Shown here: positions 7,028 through 13,567 of the stretch, piece after piece
Layout of the letters: every line of letters begins with the position of its first letter
How positions within the stretch are numbered: position 1 is the stretch's first letter
Translations under genes and position numbers: made by a program
Assembly: GCF_000719555.1 (NCBI RefSeq)
Contig: NZ_JOGX01000102.1
Location: 1 to 14,559, forward strand
Direction of reading: 5' to 3'
Length of the DNA: 14,559 nucleotides
From: Streptomyces sp. NRRL F-5727
Lineage (GTDB): Bacteria > Actinomycetota > Actinomycetes > Streptomycetales > Streptomycetaceae
Notes under the pieces: generated by a model
Told to the model about the DNA's origin: nothing
The model's database searches: none
The model's input: the letters and a program-made list of their open reading frames with translations, nothing else

Positions 7028-8185
7028 TCACCCTCGAACACCGGACCGCCAGCCGGTGAAGAGCGGCAGCTCGCCGGAGGCGTCGAGGACCACGACCCCG
7101 AAGGGCCGGTCGAAGGCGATCCGCTCCACGGCCCGGCGGCGCGGGGCCGCGCTGCGGGGCATCGACACCTGGGTGACGGCGGCCGCCTCGACGCCCTCCT
7201 CGGCCACCTCGATCAGCGCCGACTGCGCGACCTTGGCGATGTACAGGCCGGCCGAGGAGATCCCCGAGAAGTCGGCATCGGGGCTCAGGGCCCTCGTGAC
7301 ACCGAGCGCCGCCAGCTGCCCCGTCACGTCGGCCCCCGTCGTCCGCAGCGTGAACCGCGGCAGCGAGAGGTCGACCGCGTCGGCCACGAGCGGCCGGCGC
7401 GCCCCGGCCCCCGCCCATCCGGCGGCCAACACCGCGGCGGGCCCGGCACCTTCGGCCCCTCGCCGCCCGAGCACGAACCGCACCCGCACCCCCTCCCGAC
7501 AGGGCAGCTCGACGACGACGACCCCGTCCACGTACCAGACCCACCCGGCCGGAATCCGGTGCCGCATCGTCGGCACGGGCCGGGTGTCACCGTGCGCGTC
7601 GGTGAAGGGTTCGTCGCGCGTGAGGTGCCTCGGGAAGGCGGACAGCCAGGACGCCCTGAGCGCGAGCGCGTTGAGCAGGACCAGGTCCTCGGAGCCGTCG
7701 AGGTCGAGCGGCAGCCGCGTGATCCGCCCGCCGGTGGCCTCCCGTACCCAGGCGTCGAGCGCGGGCCCCGCGTCCACGGGCACCTCCCCGAGGGAGACGT
7801 CGTCCGTGGCCCCGAAGGCCGCGTCGGGCAGCTCGTACCAGGCGGCCCTGGGAAACACCCCGAACCGCACCCCGGGCAGCCCCCGCCGGAACCCGTCGCC
7901 CACCGGCACCCGGCTCCACACCCCGGTCGCCACCGCGACCCCGTCCCCGTCCGCGACCCGCCGCCCGACCGAGGTCACGGCCTCCGCCGCCGCCCTCCCC
8001 TCCACCCCGAGCAGCCCCCGCAACTCCTCCCCGGTCCGCCCCCGCGCCCCGGAGGCCACGGCCCCGAGCGCCAGCCACAACCCCACCGGCGACACGACGA
8101 AGTCCCCACCCCCGAGCAGCGGCAACCACCGCCCGGCCACCCTCCGCACCGCCTCCGCTTCGGCTACTCCGGAGCCGTGGGTCAT
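7028..8185 (-). CDS. Serpin family protease inhibitor, cytoplasmic
   Basis: A 385-residue serpin: an inhibitor that traps a serine (or cysteine) protease after cleavage of its reactive loop. The start is the ATG at 8183-8185, preceded on its strand by GGGAGGCAGGAT; a much longer open frame upstream is a shadow of the divergent gene. Serpin hallmarks: FVVSPVGLWLALGAVASGA and TGEEL (29-55), LLNALALRASW (170-180), LIEVAEEGVEAAAVTQV (324-340), and the C-terminal block FDRPFGVVVL...GELPLFTGW. The hinge EEGVEAAA (329-336) has the small residues needed for loop insertion, which predicts an inhibitor. Counting from the hinge puts the scissile bond near Arg344-Ser345-Ala346, but the loop is about five residues longer than in alpha-1-antitrypsin and contains PRSAAPRRR, so the P1 residue is uncertain. 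No signal peptide is present, so the target should be an intracellular protease. Confidence 0.9.
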   Translation of the reverse strand: MTHGSGVAEAEAVRRVAGRWLPLLGGGDFVVSPVGLWLALGAVASGARGRTGEELRGLLGVEGRAAAEAVTSVGRRVADGDGVAVATGVWSRVPVGDGFRRGLPGVRFGVFPRAAWYELPDAAFGATDDVSLGEVPVDAGPALDAWVREATGGRITRLPLDLDGSEDLVLLNALALRASWLSAFPRHLTRDEPFTDAHGDTRPVPTMRHRIPAGWVWYVDGVVVVELPCREGVRVRFVLGRRGAEGAGPAAVLAAGWAGAGARRPLVADAVDLSLPRFTLRTTGADVTGQLAALGVTRALSPDADFSGISSAGLYIAKVAQSALIEVAEEGVEAAAVTQVSMPRSAAPRRRAVERIAFDRPFGVVVLDASGELPLFTGWRSGVRG

Positions 8186-8190
8186 ATCCT
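8185..8190 (+). promoter_or_regulatory. Predicted -10 box for a leaderless mhuD-like transcript
   Basis: TATCCT fits TANNNT and stands exactly 7 nt before the ATG of the next gene, the spacing expected when transcription begins at the A of the start codon. No ribosome binding site fits between. No convincing -35 hexamer is visible. It overlaps the first codon of the divergent serpin gene. Confidence 0.5.
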
Positions 8191-8197
8191 GCCTCCC

Positions 8198-8524
8198 ATG
8201 AGCATCGTGAAGATCAACGTCCTGACCGTGCCGGCCGAGCAGCGGGAGGTGCTGGAGCAGCGGTTCGCCTCGCGCGCCGGGGCCGTGGAGGGGTCCGACG
8301 GGTTCGAGTGGTTCGAGCTGCTGCGGCCGCTGGAGGGCACCGACCAGTACCTGGTGTACACCCGGTGGCGCAGCGAGGAGGACTTCCAGAAGTGGATGAG
8401 CGGTTCCATGAAGGCCGCCCACCAGGGCACCGCGGGCGGTGAGGGCGGGGAGCGGCCGAAGCCCGCCGCCTCCGGTTCCACGCTGTGGTCGTTCGAGGTC
8501 GTGCAGCAGGCGGCGCCGAAGTAG
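8198..8524 (+). CDS. mhuD: Antibiotic biosynthesis monooxygenase-domain protein, MhuD-like heme-degrading enzyme
   Basis: A 108-residue single ABM domain (ferredoxin-like fold, acting as a dimer). The closest remembered relative is MhuD of Mycobacterium tuberculosis, which opens heme to release iron and mycobilin products. The resemblance is specific: VKIN at the N-terminus, EQRFASRAGAVE, GFEWFELLRP, YLVYTRWRSEEDFQKW and ASGSTLWSFEVV follow MhuD block by block. The residues that bind or activate heme in MhuD occur at the same numbers here: Asn7, Trp66 and the heme-ligand His75 (KAAHQG). The ATG at 8198 is the only sensible start and has no Shine-Dalgarno sequence, fitting a leaderless mRNA. 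It diverges from the serpin gene, 12 bp away. No heme transporter or iron-regulator box is visible nearby. Other ABM enzymes act on polyketides; the His75/Trp66/Asn7 set argues against that. Confidence 0.85.
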   Translation: MSIVKINVLTVPAEQREVLEQRFASRAGAVEGSDGFEWFELLRPLEGTDQYLVYTRWRSEEDFQKWMSGSMKAAHQGTAGGEGGERPKPAASGSTLWSFEVVQQAAPK

Positions 8525-8593
8525 GCCGGGGCAGGGCGCCGTGAGGCGCGGCAGGCCGTCGTAATCCGGCGGCGGACCCGGGTGTGCGGGCCG

Positions 8594-8599
8594 CAGAAT
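8594..8599 (+). promoter_or_regulatory. Predicted -10 box for a leaderless acetyltransferase transcript
   Basis: CAGAAT (near TANNNT) is followed by exactly 7 nt and then ATG 8607, the same geometry as upstream of the mhuD-like gene. No ribosome binding site fits either ATG 8598 or ATG 8607. No clear -35 box. Confidence 0.4.
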
Positions 8600-8606
8600 G
8601 GCCCGC

Positions 8607-9083
8607 ATGACCTGGACCTTCTCTCCCGAGCGCGCCGACACCCCGGACGCCACCGCGCTGCGCCGCGACTACTTCGGCGACGTCGCGGGCCGCTACTACG
8701 GGCGGGTGCTGAGCGAGGACGAGTACGACGACGCGATGATCGCCGAGGGGCTCGAACTGCTCGCACCGCCCACCGGGGACTTCCTGGTCGGGCGGTACGA
8801 GGGGGAGGCCGCCGCGTGCGGCGGCATCGTGCTGCTCGACGCCGAACGGGCCGAGCTGACGCGGGTGTTCGTCCGCCACGCCTTCCGCGGCCGCGGCGGC
8901 GCCGACCTCCTGATGGACGGCCTGGAGCAGGCCGCCCGCGCGCTCGGCGCCCGCCGGGCCGTGCTCAACACCCGGCTCGACCTGGTCGAGGCGCGGGCGC
9001 TGTACGTGCGGCACGGGTACGGGGAGATCCCGGCGTACTGCTCGGGGCCGTACATGGAGGTCTGGTACGGCAAGGAGCTCTGA
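8607..9083 (+). CDS. GNAT family N-acetyltransferase
   Basis: A 158-residue acetyltransferase of the GNAT superfamily, transferring acetyl from acetyl-CoA to an amine. The core is clear: strand ACGGIVLLDAERAELTRVFVR, then the acetyl-CoA pyrophosphate loop RGRGGA (94-99, the R/QxxGxG/A motif), helix DLLMDGLEQAARALG, strand AVLNTR, and the GNAT C-terminal signature ALYVRHGYGEIPAY. The N-terminal 50 residues (YYGRVLSEDEYDDAM) are specific to a subgroup I cannot name, so the substrate is unknown. Two starts are possible. ATG 8598 adds three residues; I prefer ATG 8607 because the -10-like CAGAAT ends 7 nt before it and would overlap the first codon of the longer form. It is convergent with the next gene and shares a stop-codon hairpin with it. 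Confidence 0.85.
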   Translation: MTWTFSPERADTPDATALRRDYFGDVAGRYYGRVLSEDEYDDAMIAEGLELLAPPTGDFLVGRYEGEAAACGGIVLLDAERAELTRVFVRHAFRGRGGADLLMDGLEQAARALGARRAVLNTRLDLVEARALYVRHGYGEIPAYCSGPYMEVWYGKEL

Positions 9084-9100
9084 CGCCCCGACCGGGGTCA
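9081..9100. terminator. Compact hairpin spanning both stop codons of convergent genes
   Basis: TGAC at one end pairs with GTCA at the other, and inner CCC pairs with GGG around a short loop, with one bulged G. Its first three bases are the acetyltransferase stop (TGA) and its last three (TCA) are the minus-strand gene's stop. Stem strength is moderate, so termination is plausible but unproven. Confidence 0.45.
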
Positions 9101-9859
9101 GCTGTTCCAGACGGCGACGTCGAAGGTGGCGTTGGTCTCGCTGGCGAGACCGTCGAGCTTCTTGACGGTCAGCCGGACGAGCCGGCCGTCGCCGGTGCGG
9201 CCGCAGACGTTCAGACCGGTCTTCAGCTTGATGTCGTTCGAGGTGCCGAGGGTGTCGACGACGCCGGCGCAGTCGGCGTACGTCGGGGCCTTCGGCCCGT
9301 CCCAGACGAGGGCCTTGGCGCCGTTGTCGGGCCGCAGCATGTGGTCGCCGAACGGGTAGACGGCGAAGTCGTTGTCGCCGTTGATCTCGGACACCACGGG
9401 CGGCGCGGCGTCGAGGTCCTTGTCGTCCACGTACGTGATGACCAGCGGCCCCTGCCACCGGACCGTGCCGGGCGCGGGCCCGCTCGGGGAGGCGGCCTCC
9501 GTCGTCTCCTGGACGGTGTCCGTCGCCTGCTCCGCGTCCGGGGTGGCCGGGTCGGCCGGCGCGTCGGTGGTCGGCTCGTCGTCCGCCGTCGGCGTCGGCG
9601 CCGAGGTCGTGGTGGGCGCCGAAGCCGGTGCGGCCTTGGGGTCGTCGTCGTCCTGGTTCACCAGGAACGTGCCGACGACGCCGATCACGGCGGCCACCAG
9701 GGTCGCCGTCGCGCCGATCCAGGCGCCCCGGTTCGACGGCGTCCGGGCCGGCGGGGCGCTCGGCGGCGGCGGGGCGCCGTAGGCCCCGTACGCAGGTCCC
9801 GCCTGCGGCTGCCCCTGTGGCGGCGGCGGCCAGCCCTGGCCCGGCTCGTGGCTGCTCAT
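9098..9859 (-). CDS. Single-pass membrane protein with extracellular domain, unknown function
   Basis: A 253-residue protein I do not recognise. Residues 1-45 are Pro/Gly/Tyr-rich (PPPPQGQPQ, AYGAYGAPPPP) and cytoplasmic; one membrane helix follows at about 46-68 (WIGATATLVAAVIGVVGTFLV). A DDDD patch, then a Thr/Pro/Ala/Asp-rich linker (70-130), leads out to a C-terminal domain (131-253) with two cysteines, Cys197 and Cys219, that could form a disulfide. The layout resembles many Streptomyces surface proteins whose N-terminus is a low-complexity tail. Two ATGs are close: 9866-9868 has its AGGGGG immediately against it, while 9857-9859 has AGGGGG nine bases upstream, so I chose the latter; the difference is three residues. 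The nearest gene on its strand is the MFS transporter, with a 142-bp gap, so separate transcription is likely. Confidence 0.75.
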   Translation of the reverse strand: MSSHEPGQGWPPPPQGQPQAGPAYGAYGAPPPPSAPPARTPSNRGAWIGATATLVAAVIGVVGTFLVNQDDDDPKAAPASAPTTTSAPTPTADDEPTTDAPADPATPDAEQATDTVQETTEAASPSGPAPGTVRWQGPLVITYVDDKDLDAAPPVVSEINGDNDFAVYPFGDHMLRPDNGAKALVWDGPKAPTYADCAGVVDTLGTSNDIKLKTGLNVCGRTGDGRLVRLTVKKLDGLASETNATFDVAVWNS

Positions 9860-9972
9860 CCTGTCCATCCCCCTGTGACTGTGCGACGCGTGACGGTGCC
9901 GCTGCGGCTGAGTCGATCTTCGGCAGGACAGCGTACCGACCGGCGCTGACCGCTCGTCATCCCGGTTTCCCC

Positions 9973-9987
9973 CGGCAGGATCTGCCG
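9973..9987 (-). terminator. Small hairpin after the MFS gene
   Basis: CGGCAG and CTGCCG form a 6-bp stem with a 3-nt GAT loop, 14 bp after the MFS stop on the minus strand. Weak but well placed. Confidence 0.35.
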
Positions 9988-10001
9988 CCGCCCCGGCCGC
10001 G

Positions 10002-12089
10002 TCAGGCCCGGTGGTCGCGGGGCGGTTCCGGGGCGCGGGGGTGTTCCGCGTCGGAGCCGCAGAGTTCGGCGTTGAGCTCCTCGACCAGTTGCACGAGGTC
10101 GGTGGGGCGGTCGGGGCCCCACCAGTCGCCGAGGAGCGCGGCGAGGGACTCCTCGCGGGCCGCGGCGAGGCGGGCGGCGGTCGCGGCGCCGGTCTCGGTG
10201 AGGACCAGCCGGAGCCCTTCGCGGCGGGCGAGCCGCCGCTCCTCGACCTCCCGGGCCGCCTCGGTGATCACCCGCAGCGGCACGGGGACGGTCTCGGCGA
10301 GCCGGGCGGGTTCGACGCCGCCGTGGCGGCGGATGCGCAGCAGCAGCCAGCTGGAGGCGGGGCGCAGGTCGAGCCCGGCCCGGGCGGTGATCTTCTCGTA
10401 GACCTCCTTGCGGCCCTCGCGGGAGCCGAGCACGGACAGGGCGCGGGCGGCCTCCTCGTACGAGGTGCGCTCGACCGGGTTGGAGGCGAGGGTCTGGCTG
10501 GTGTCCGGCGCGGTGACGGAGGCGCGGAGCGGGTCCTCCTTGAGGAAACAGGCGACGACGAGGGCGACGAGGACGACCGGCGCCGCGTACAGGAAGACGT
10601 CCGTGATGGAGGTGGCGTACGCGTGCAGGACCTCGGGGCGCAGGGCGGGCGGGAGCTGGGCGACGGCGCGCGGGTCGGCGGCGACCTGGTCGGCGCCGGT
10701 GCCGGGCGGGAGCGGCGTACCGGCCTCGGCGGCCCGGGCGAAGACCTCCTCCAGCTTGTGGGTGAGCCGGCTGGTGAAGATCGTGCCGAAGACGGCGACG
10801 CCGAAGGAGGCGCCGATGGAGCGGAAGAAGGTCGCGCCGGAGGTGGCGACGCCGAGGTCCTCGTATCCGACGGCGTTCTGCACGACGAGGACGAGCACCT
10901 GCATGACCAGGCCGAGTCCGGCGCCGAAGACGAAGAAGTACAGGCTCATCTGCCAGGTGGGCGTCGTCTCGGTCAGCTCGTTGAGGAGCAGCAGGCCGAG
11001 TGCGGTGACGGCGGTGCCGGCGATCGGGAAGACCTTCCAGCGGCCGGTCCTCGACACGATCTGGCCGGAGGCGGTGGAGGTGAGCAGCATGCCGACGACC
11101 ATCGGCAGCATGTGGACGCCGGACATGGTGGGGCTGACGCCCTGGACGACCTGGAGGAAGGTCGGCAGGTAGGTCATCGCGCCGAACATCGCGAAGCCGA
11201 TGACGAAGCTGATGACGGAGACCAGGGTGAAGGTGCGGATCCGGAAGAGCTTGAGCGGGAGGACGGGTTCGGCGGCCCGCCGTTCGACGGCCACGAAGCA
11301 GACGAGCAGGGCGGCGCCGAGCAGCGCGAGCCCGATGATCTGCGGCGATCCCCAGTCCCAGGTGGTGCCGCCGAGGGAGGCGACCAGGACCAGGCAGGTG
11401 GCGACGGAGGCGATGAGGAAGGTGCCGAGGTAGTCGATGGTGTGGCGGGTGGCTCGGACCGGGATGTGCAGGACGGCGGCGATGACGAAGAGGGCGACGG
11501 CGCCGATGGGGAGGTTGATGTAGAAGACCCAGCGCCAGGAGAGCTGTTCGGTGAAGAACCCGCCGAGCAGCGGGCCGAGGACGCTGGTGGCGCCGAAGAC
11601 GGCGCCGAAGAGCCCCTGGTACCTGCCGCGCTCCCGGGGCGGGACGAGGTCCCCGACGATCGCCATCGACAGCACCATGAGCCCGCCGCCGCCGAGGCCC
11701 TGGACCGCGCGGAAGGCGATGAGCTGGGGCATGTTCTGGGCGATGCCGCAGAGGGCGGAGCCGATGAGGAAGAGGACGATCGCGCCCTGGAAGAGCTTCT
11801 TCCGCCCGTACTGGTCGCCCAGCTTGCCCCACAGCGGCGTCGCCGCCGTGGAGGCGAGCAGGTAGGCGGTGACCACCCAGGAGAGGTGCTCCATGCCACC
11901 GAGCTCGCTGACGATCGTGGGGAGGGCGGTGGAGACGATCGTCTGGTCGAGGGCGGCGAGCAGCATGCCGAGGAGCAGCGCGCCGATCGCGACGAGGACG
12001 GTACGCCGGCTCTGCCCCTCGCCCGGCGCCGGTGCGGGTGCGGGCTCCGGCGCCCCGCCGGGTCGCGGCGGGCTGGTCTCCTGGGCCAT
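10002..12089 (-). CDS. MFS drug-efflux transporter (DHA2, 14 helices) with C-terminal MarR-like domain
   Basis: A 695-residue protein in two parts. Residues about 28-515 are a DHA2-type major facilitator, a proton-coupled exporter of drugs or metabolites: LDQTIVSTALPTI (48-59) in helix 1, motif A GKLGDQYGRK (88-97), RAVQGLGGGG (127-136) in helix 4, motif C GATSVLGPLLGG (166-177) in helix 5, and the long outside loop before the last helix. Residues about 540-680 are soluble: WLLLRIRRHGGVEPARLAETVPV (581-603) and VITEAAREVEERRLARREGLRLVLTETGAA read as a MarR helix-turn-helix plus wing, followed by the terminal helix LVQLVEELNAEL. With 14 helices this domain faces the cytoplasm. The start is ATG 12087-12089 with GGGAG seven bases upstream; two earlier in-frame ATGs lack a site. 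The usual DHA2 length is about 480-530 residues, so the extra 150 are a genuine fusion, open in frame throughout. Confidence 0.9.
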   Translation of the reverse strand: MAQETSPPRPGGAPEPAPAPAPGEGQSRRTVLVAIGALLLGMLLAALDQTIVSTALPTIVSELGGMEHLSWVVTAYLLASTAATPLWGKLGDQYGRKKLFQGAIVLFLIGSALCGIAQNMPQLIAFRAVQGLGGGGLMVLSMAIVGDLVPPRERGRYQGLFGAVFGATSVLGPLLGGFFTEQLSWRWVFYINLPIGAVALFVIAAVLHIPVRATRHTIDYLGTFLIASVATCLVLVASLGGTTWDWGSPQIIGLALLGAALLVCFVAVERRAAEPVLPLKLFRIRTFTLVSVISFVIGFAMFGAMTYLPTFLQVVQGVSPTMSGVHMLPMVVGMLLTSTASGQIVSRTGRWKVFPIAGTAVTALGLLLLNELTETTPTWQMSLYFFVFGAGLGLVMQVLVLVVQNAVGYEDLGVATSGATFFRSIGASFGVAVFGTIFTSRLTHKLEEVFARAAEAGTPLPPGTGADQVAADPRAVAQLPPALRPEVLHAYATSITDVFLYAAPVVLVALVVACFLKEDPLRASVTAPDTSQTLASNPVERTSYEEAARALSVLGSREGRKEVYEKITARAGLDLRPASSWLLLRIRRHGGVEPARLAETVPVPLRVITEAAREVEERRLARREGLRLVLTETGAATAARLAAAREESLAALLGDWWGPDRPTDLVQLVEELNAELCGSDAEHPRAPEPPRDHRA

Positions 12090-12138
12090 GGGCGTCTCCC
12101 TGCGCGTCTCTGCCGGCGTGGTCTCCATCCTGGGGCGA

Positions 12139-12150
12139 ATGTCCGGATAT
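12139..12150. promoter_or_regulatory. Small near-palindrome in the MFS / PG-binding divergent region
   Basis: ATGTCCGGATAT is a 12-nt inverted repeat with one mismatched pair, 50 bp upstream of the MFS start. It is a candidate operator only; no known regulator is recognised. Confidence 0.3.
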
Positions 12151-12198
12151 GGCCTGCGGAGGGGCACGTGTGTTCACCCGGCGGCAGGGGGTGGCCTG

Positions 12199-12204
12199 CA
12201 TAAT
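12199..12204 (+). promoter_or_regulatory. Predicted -10 box of the peptidoglycan-binding protein gene
   Basis: CATAAT, preceded by TG one base upstream (TGCATAAT, an extended -10 shape), stands 32 nt before the ATG. A -35-like TTCACC (12173-12178) is 20 nt away, longer than ideal. The leader contains GGGGAGGGGACAGATC, a good ribosome binding site. Confidence 0.45.
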
Positions 12205-12236
12205 CACCCCCAGTTGTATCGGGGAGGGGACAGATC

Positions 12237-13421
12237 ATGACCGGACAGGCATGTCCTGAATGCGGTGGCCAGAGACCGGGTTGCGCCTGCGCCCGCGCGG
12301 AGTTGGCGGCGGCCGAGGACTTCGACCCGCTCCGCATCAGGCCGTACGTGACGCTCGACGCGCAGGAGGGGGCTGCGGGTGGGGTGTCGGGTGGGGCTCC
12401 CGGTGGGGCTCCCGGCGGGACGCCGGCTCGGGCTCCGGGCGAGATGGGGGACGAGGGGGGCGATCCGCCGACGGCGCAGCTGATGGCGGTACGGCCCCCT
12501 TACGGGGCTCCCTTGCGCGACCTGCCCTCGGAGGGGGGCGATGTCACGTACGGTCACGACTCCCACGGCCAGGGCTCGCACGGTCACGACTCCCACGGCC
12601 AGACCTCGCACGGTCATGACTCCCACGGCCAGGTCCTCGATCAGTACGGCTCCCACGGTCAGGGCTACGCGGCGTACGGCTCCGAGGGCGGGGCCCACGA
12701 GACGATGCCGTTGCTGCTGGGCGGGCTCGGGGACGGGGACGCGGCGGCCGGGGGGCGGCGCGAGCGGTCGCGCAGGCGGCGCGGCGGCCTGGTCGCGGGC
12801 GTCGCGGCGGCGGCCGTGGCCGGCACGGCCGCGCTGGCCGCGGCGGTGCTGGGCGGCGAGGAGCCCGAGGACCGGGCGATCGTCCCCGAGGTGACCACCA
12901 GCGCGTCCCTGAACCTCGCCGTCTCGGAGGAGCCGTCCCCGTCGTCCGCGACCCCGACGCCGACCCGCACCCCGTCGCAGACGCCGTCGCCGCGTACGTC
13001 CTCGCCGAGCGCGACGCCCTCGACGGCGTCCTCCTCCCCGTCGGCGGAGCCGACGGCACGGCCGACGACCACCGCCGCGCCGACCGCGACCGGCGGCACG
13101 GCCCCGTCCAGCCCGGCGACCTCGGCGCCCGCGCCGTCCATGGCCCCGCCGACCGCCTCCGCGACGCCCTCCCCGACGGACGCACCCGAGGGCGCGACGC
13201 TGAGCCTCGGGGACACGGGCCCCGAGGTGGAGGAGCTCCAGACGCGCCTGCGGCTGCTGTGGGTCTACCTGGAGGACGCCGACGGGGTGTTCGACGAGGG
13301 GCTGCGGGCGGCGCTGATCCAGTACCAGAGCCGGTTCTGGCAGCTGGAGGACCCGGAGGGCGTGTACGGCCCGGACACCCGGCGCAAGCTGGAGCGGGAG
13401 ACCAAGAACTCCTACCGCTGA
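12237..13421 (+). CDS. Membrane protein with peptidoglycan-binding domain, Cys cluster and His-rich repeats
   Basis: A 394-residue protein with unusual parts in order. Residues 6-18 read CPECGGQRPGCAC, four cysteines able to bind one zinc. A Gly/Ala/Pro-rich stretch (44-70) and three 10-residue repeats GHDSHGQGSH (106-135, the first two best) follow. Then a basic RRERSRRRR (174-182) stop-transfer motif and one membrane helix (about 184-206). By the positive-inside rule everything before it is cytoplasmic. Outside comes a Ser/Thr/Pro linker of about 100 residues, a wall-spanning spacer, and a C-terminal PG_binding_1 domain: LSLGDTGPEVEELQTRLRLLW, GVFDEGLRAALIQYQSRF, GVYGPDTRRKLE. It probably anchors to peptidoglycan; there is no catalytic domain. 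GGGGAGGGG before ATG 12237 fixes the start. The divergent neighbour is the MFS exporter. Confidence 0.88.
   Translation: MTGQACPECGGQRPGCACARAELAAAEDFDPLRIRPYVTLDAQEGAAGGVSGGAPGGAPGGTPARAPGEMGDEGGDPPTAQLMAVRPPYGAPLRDLPSEGGDVTYGHDSHGQGSHGHDSHGQTSHGHDSHGQVLDQYGSHGQGYAAYGSEGGAHETMPLLLGGLGDGDAAAGGRRERSRRRRGGLVAGVAAAAVAGTAALAAAVLGGEEPEDRAIVPEVTTSASLNLAVSEEPSPSSATPTPTRTPSQTPSPRTSSPSATPSTASSSPSAEPTARPTTTAAPTATGGTAPSSPATSAPAPSMAPPTASATPSPTDAPEGATLSLGDTGPEVEELQTRLRLLWVYLEDADGVFDEGLRAALIQYQSRFWQLEDPEGVYGPDTRRKLERETKNSYR
12551..12670 (+). repeat. 30-bp tandem repeats encoding a His-rich segment
   Basis: Three 30-bp copies begin CGGTCACGACTCCCACGGCC (12551), its near twin (12581) and CGGTCATGACTCCCACGGCC (12611); a degenerate fourth copy fills 12641-12670. 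All keep the reading frame and encode GHDSHGQ-type units. Near identity at DNA level implies recent expansion. Confidence 0.9.
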
Positions 13422-13422
13422 C

Positions 13423-13442
13423 CGCGGGCGCGGCCGACCGCG
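13423..13442 (+). terminator. Weak hairpin just after the PG-binding protein gene
   Basis: CGCGG (13423-13427) pairs with CCGCG (13438-13442) over a 10-nt loop, beginning within 2 bp of the stop. Short stem; may assist termination together with the 13501-13530 stem. Confidence 0.25.
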
Positions 13443-13478
13443 TGGGGGGGTGGGTGGCGAAGACCGCCCCCGGTTTTG

Positions 13479-13484
13479 TATCGT
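13479..13484 (+). promoter_or_regulatory. Predicted -10 box upstream of the HAD phosphatase gene
   Basis: TATCGT fits TANNNT, in the AT-rich island GTTTTGTATCGTGAAGAAACAAAG, a marked drop in GC content against the surroundings. No clear -35 box. A start point near 13491 would give a leader of about 77 nt. Confidence 0.4.
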
Positions 13485-13500
13485 GAAGAAACAAAGTGGC

Positions 13501-13530
13501 CCCGCCCGTACTCCCTGACCGGCGGGCGGG
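13501..13530 (+). promoter_or_regulatory. 8-bp GC stem in the presumed HAD leader
   Basis: CCCGCCCG (13501-13508) pairs with CGGGCGGG (13523-13530) over a 14-nt loop. Depending on where transcription begins it is either the terminator of the preceding gene or a leader hairpin of the HAD gene; no other ligand-binding features are seen. Confidence 0.4.
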
Positions 13531-13567
13531 ACCGCTTCGTTCTCCGCACCACCCCTCTGGAGACCCC

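Noticed and set aside
8186..8653. N-terminal extension of the serpin to 8653
   Set aside because: The extension is antisense to the mhuD-like gene, while ATG 8183-8185 has a good ribosome binding site and the serpin fold starts right after it.
10011..12203. 730-residue open frame on the plus strand across the MFS gene
   Set aside because: It is Glu/Gly/Asp-rich antisense sequence with no motif; the minus strand encodes a textbook MFS protein.
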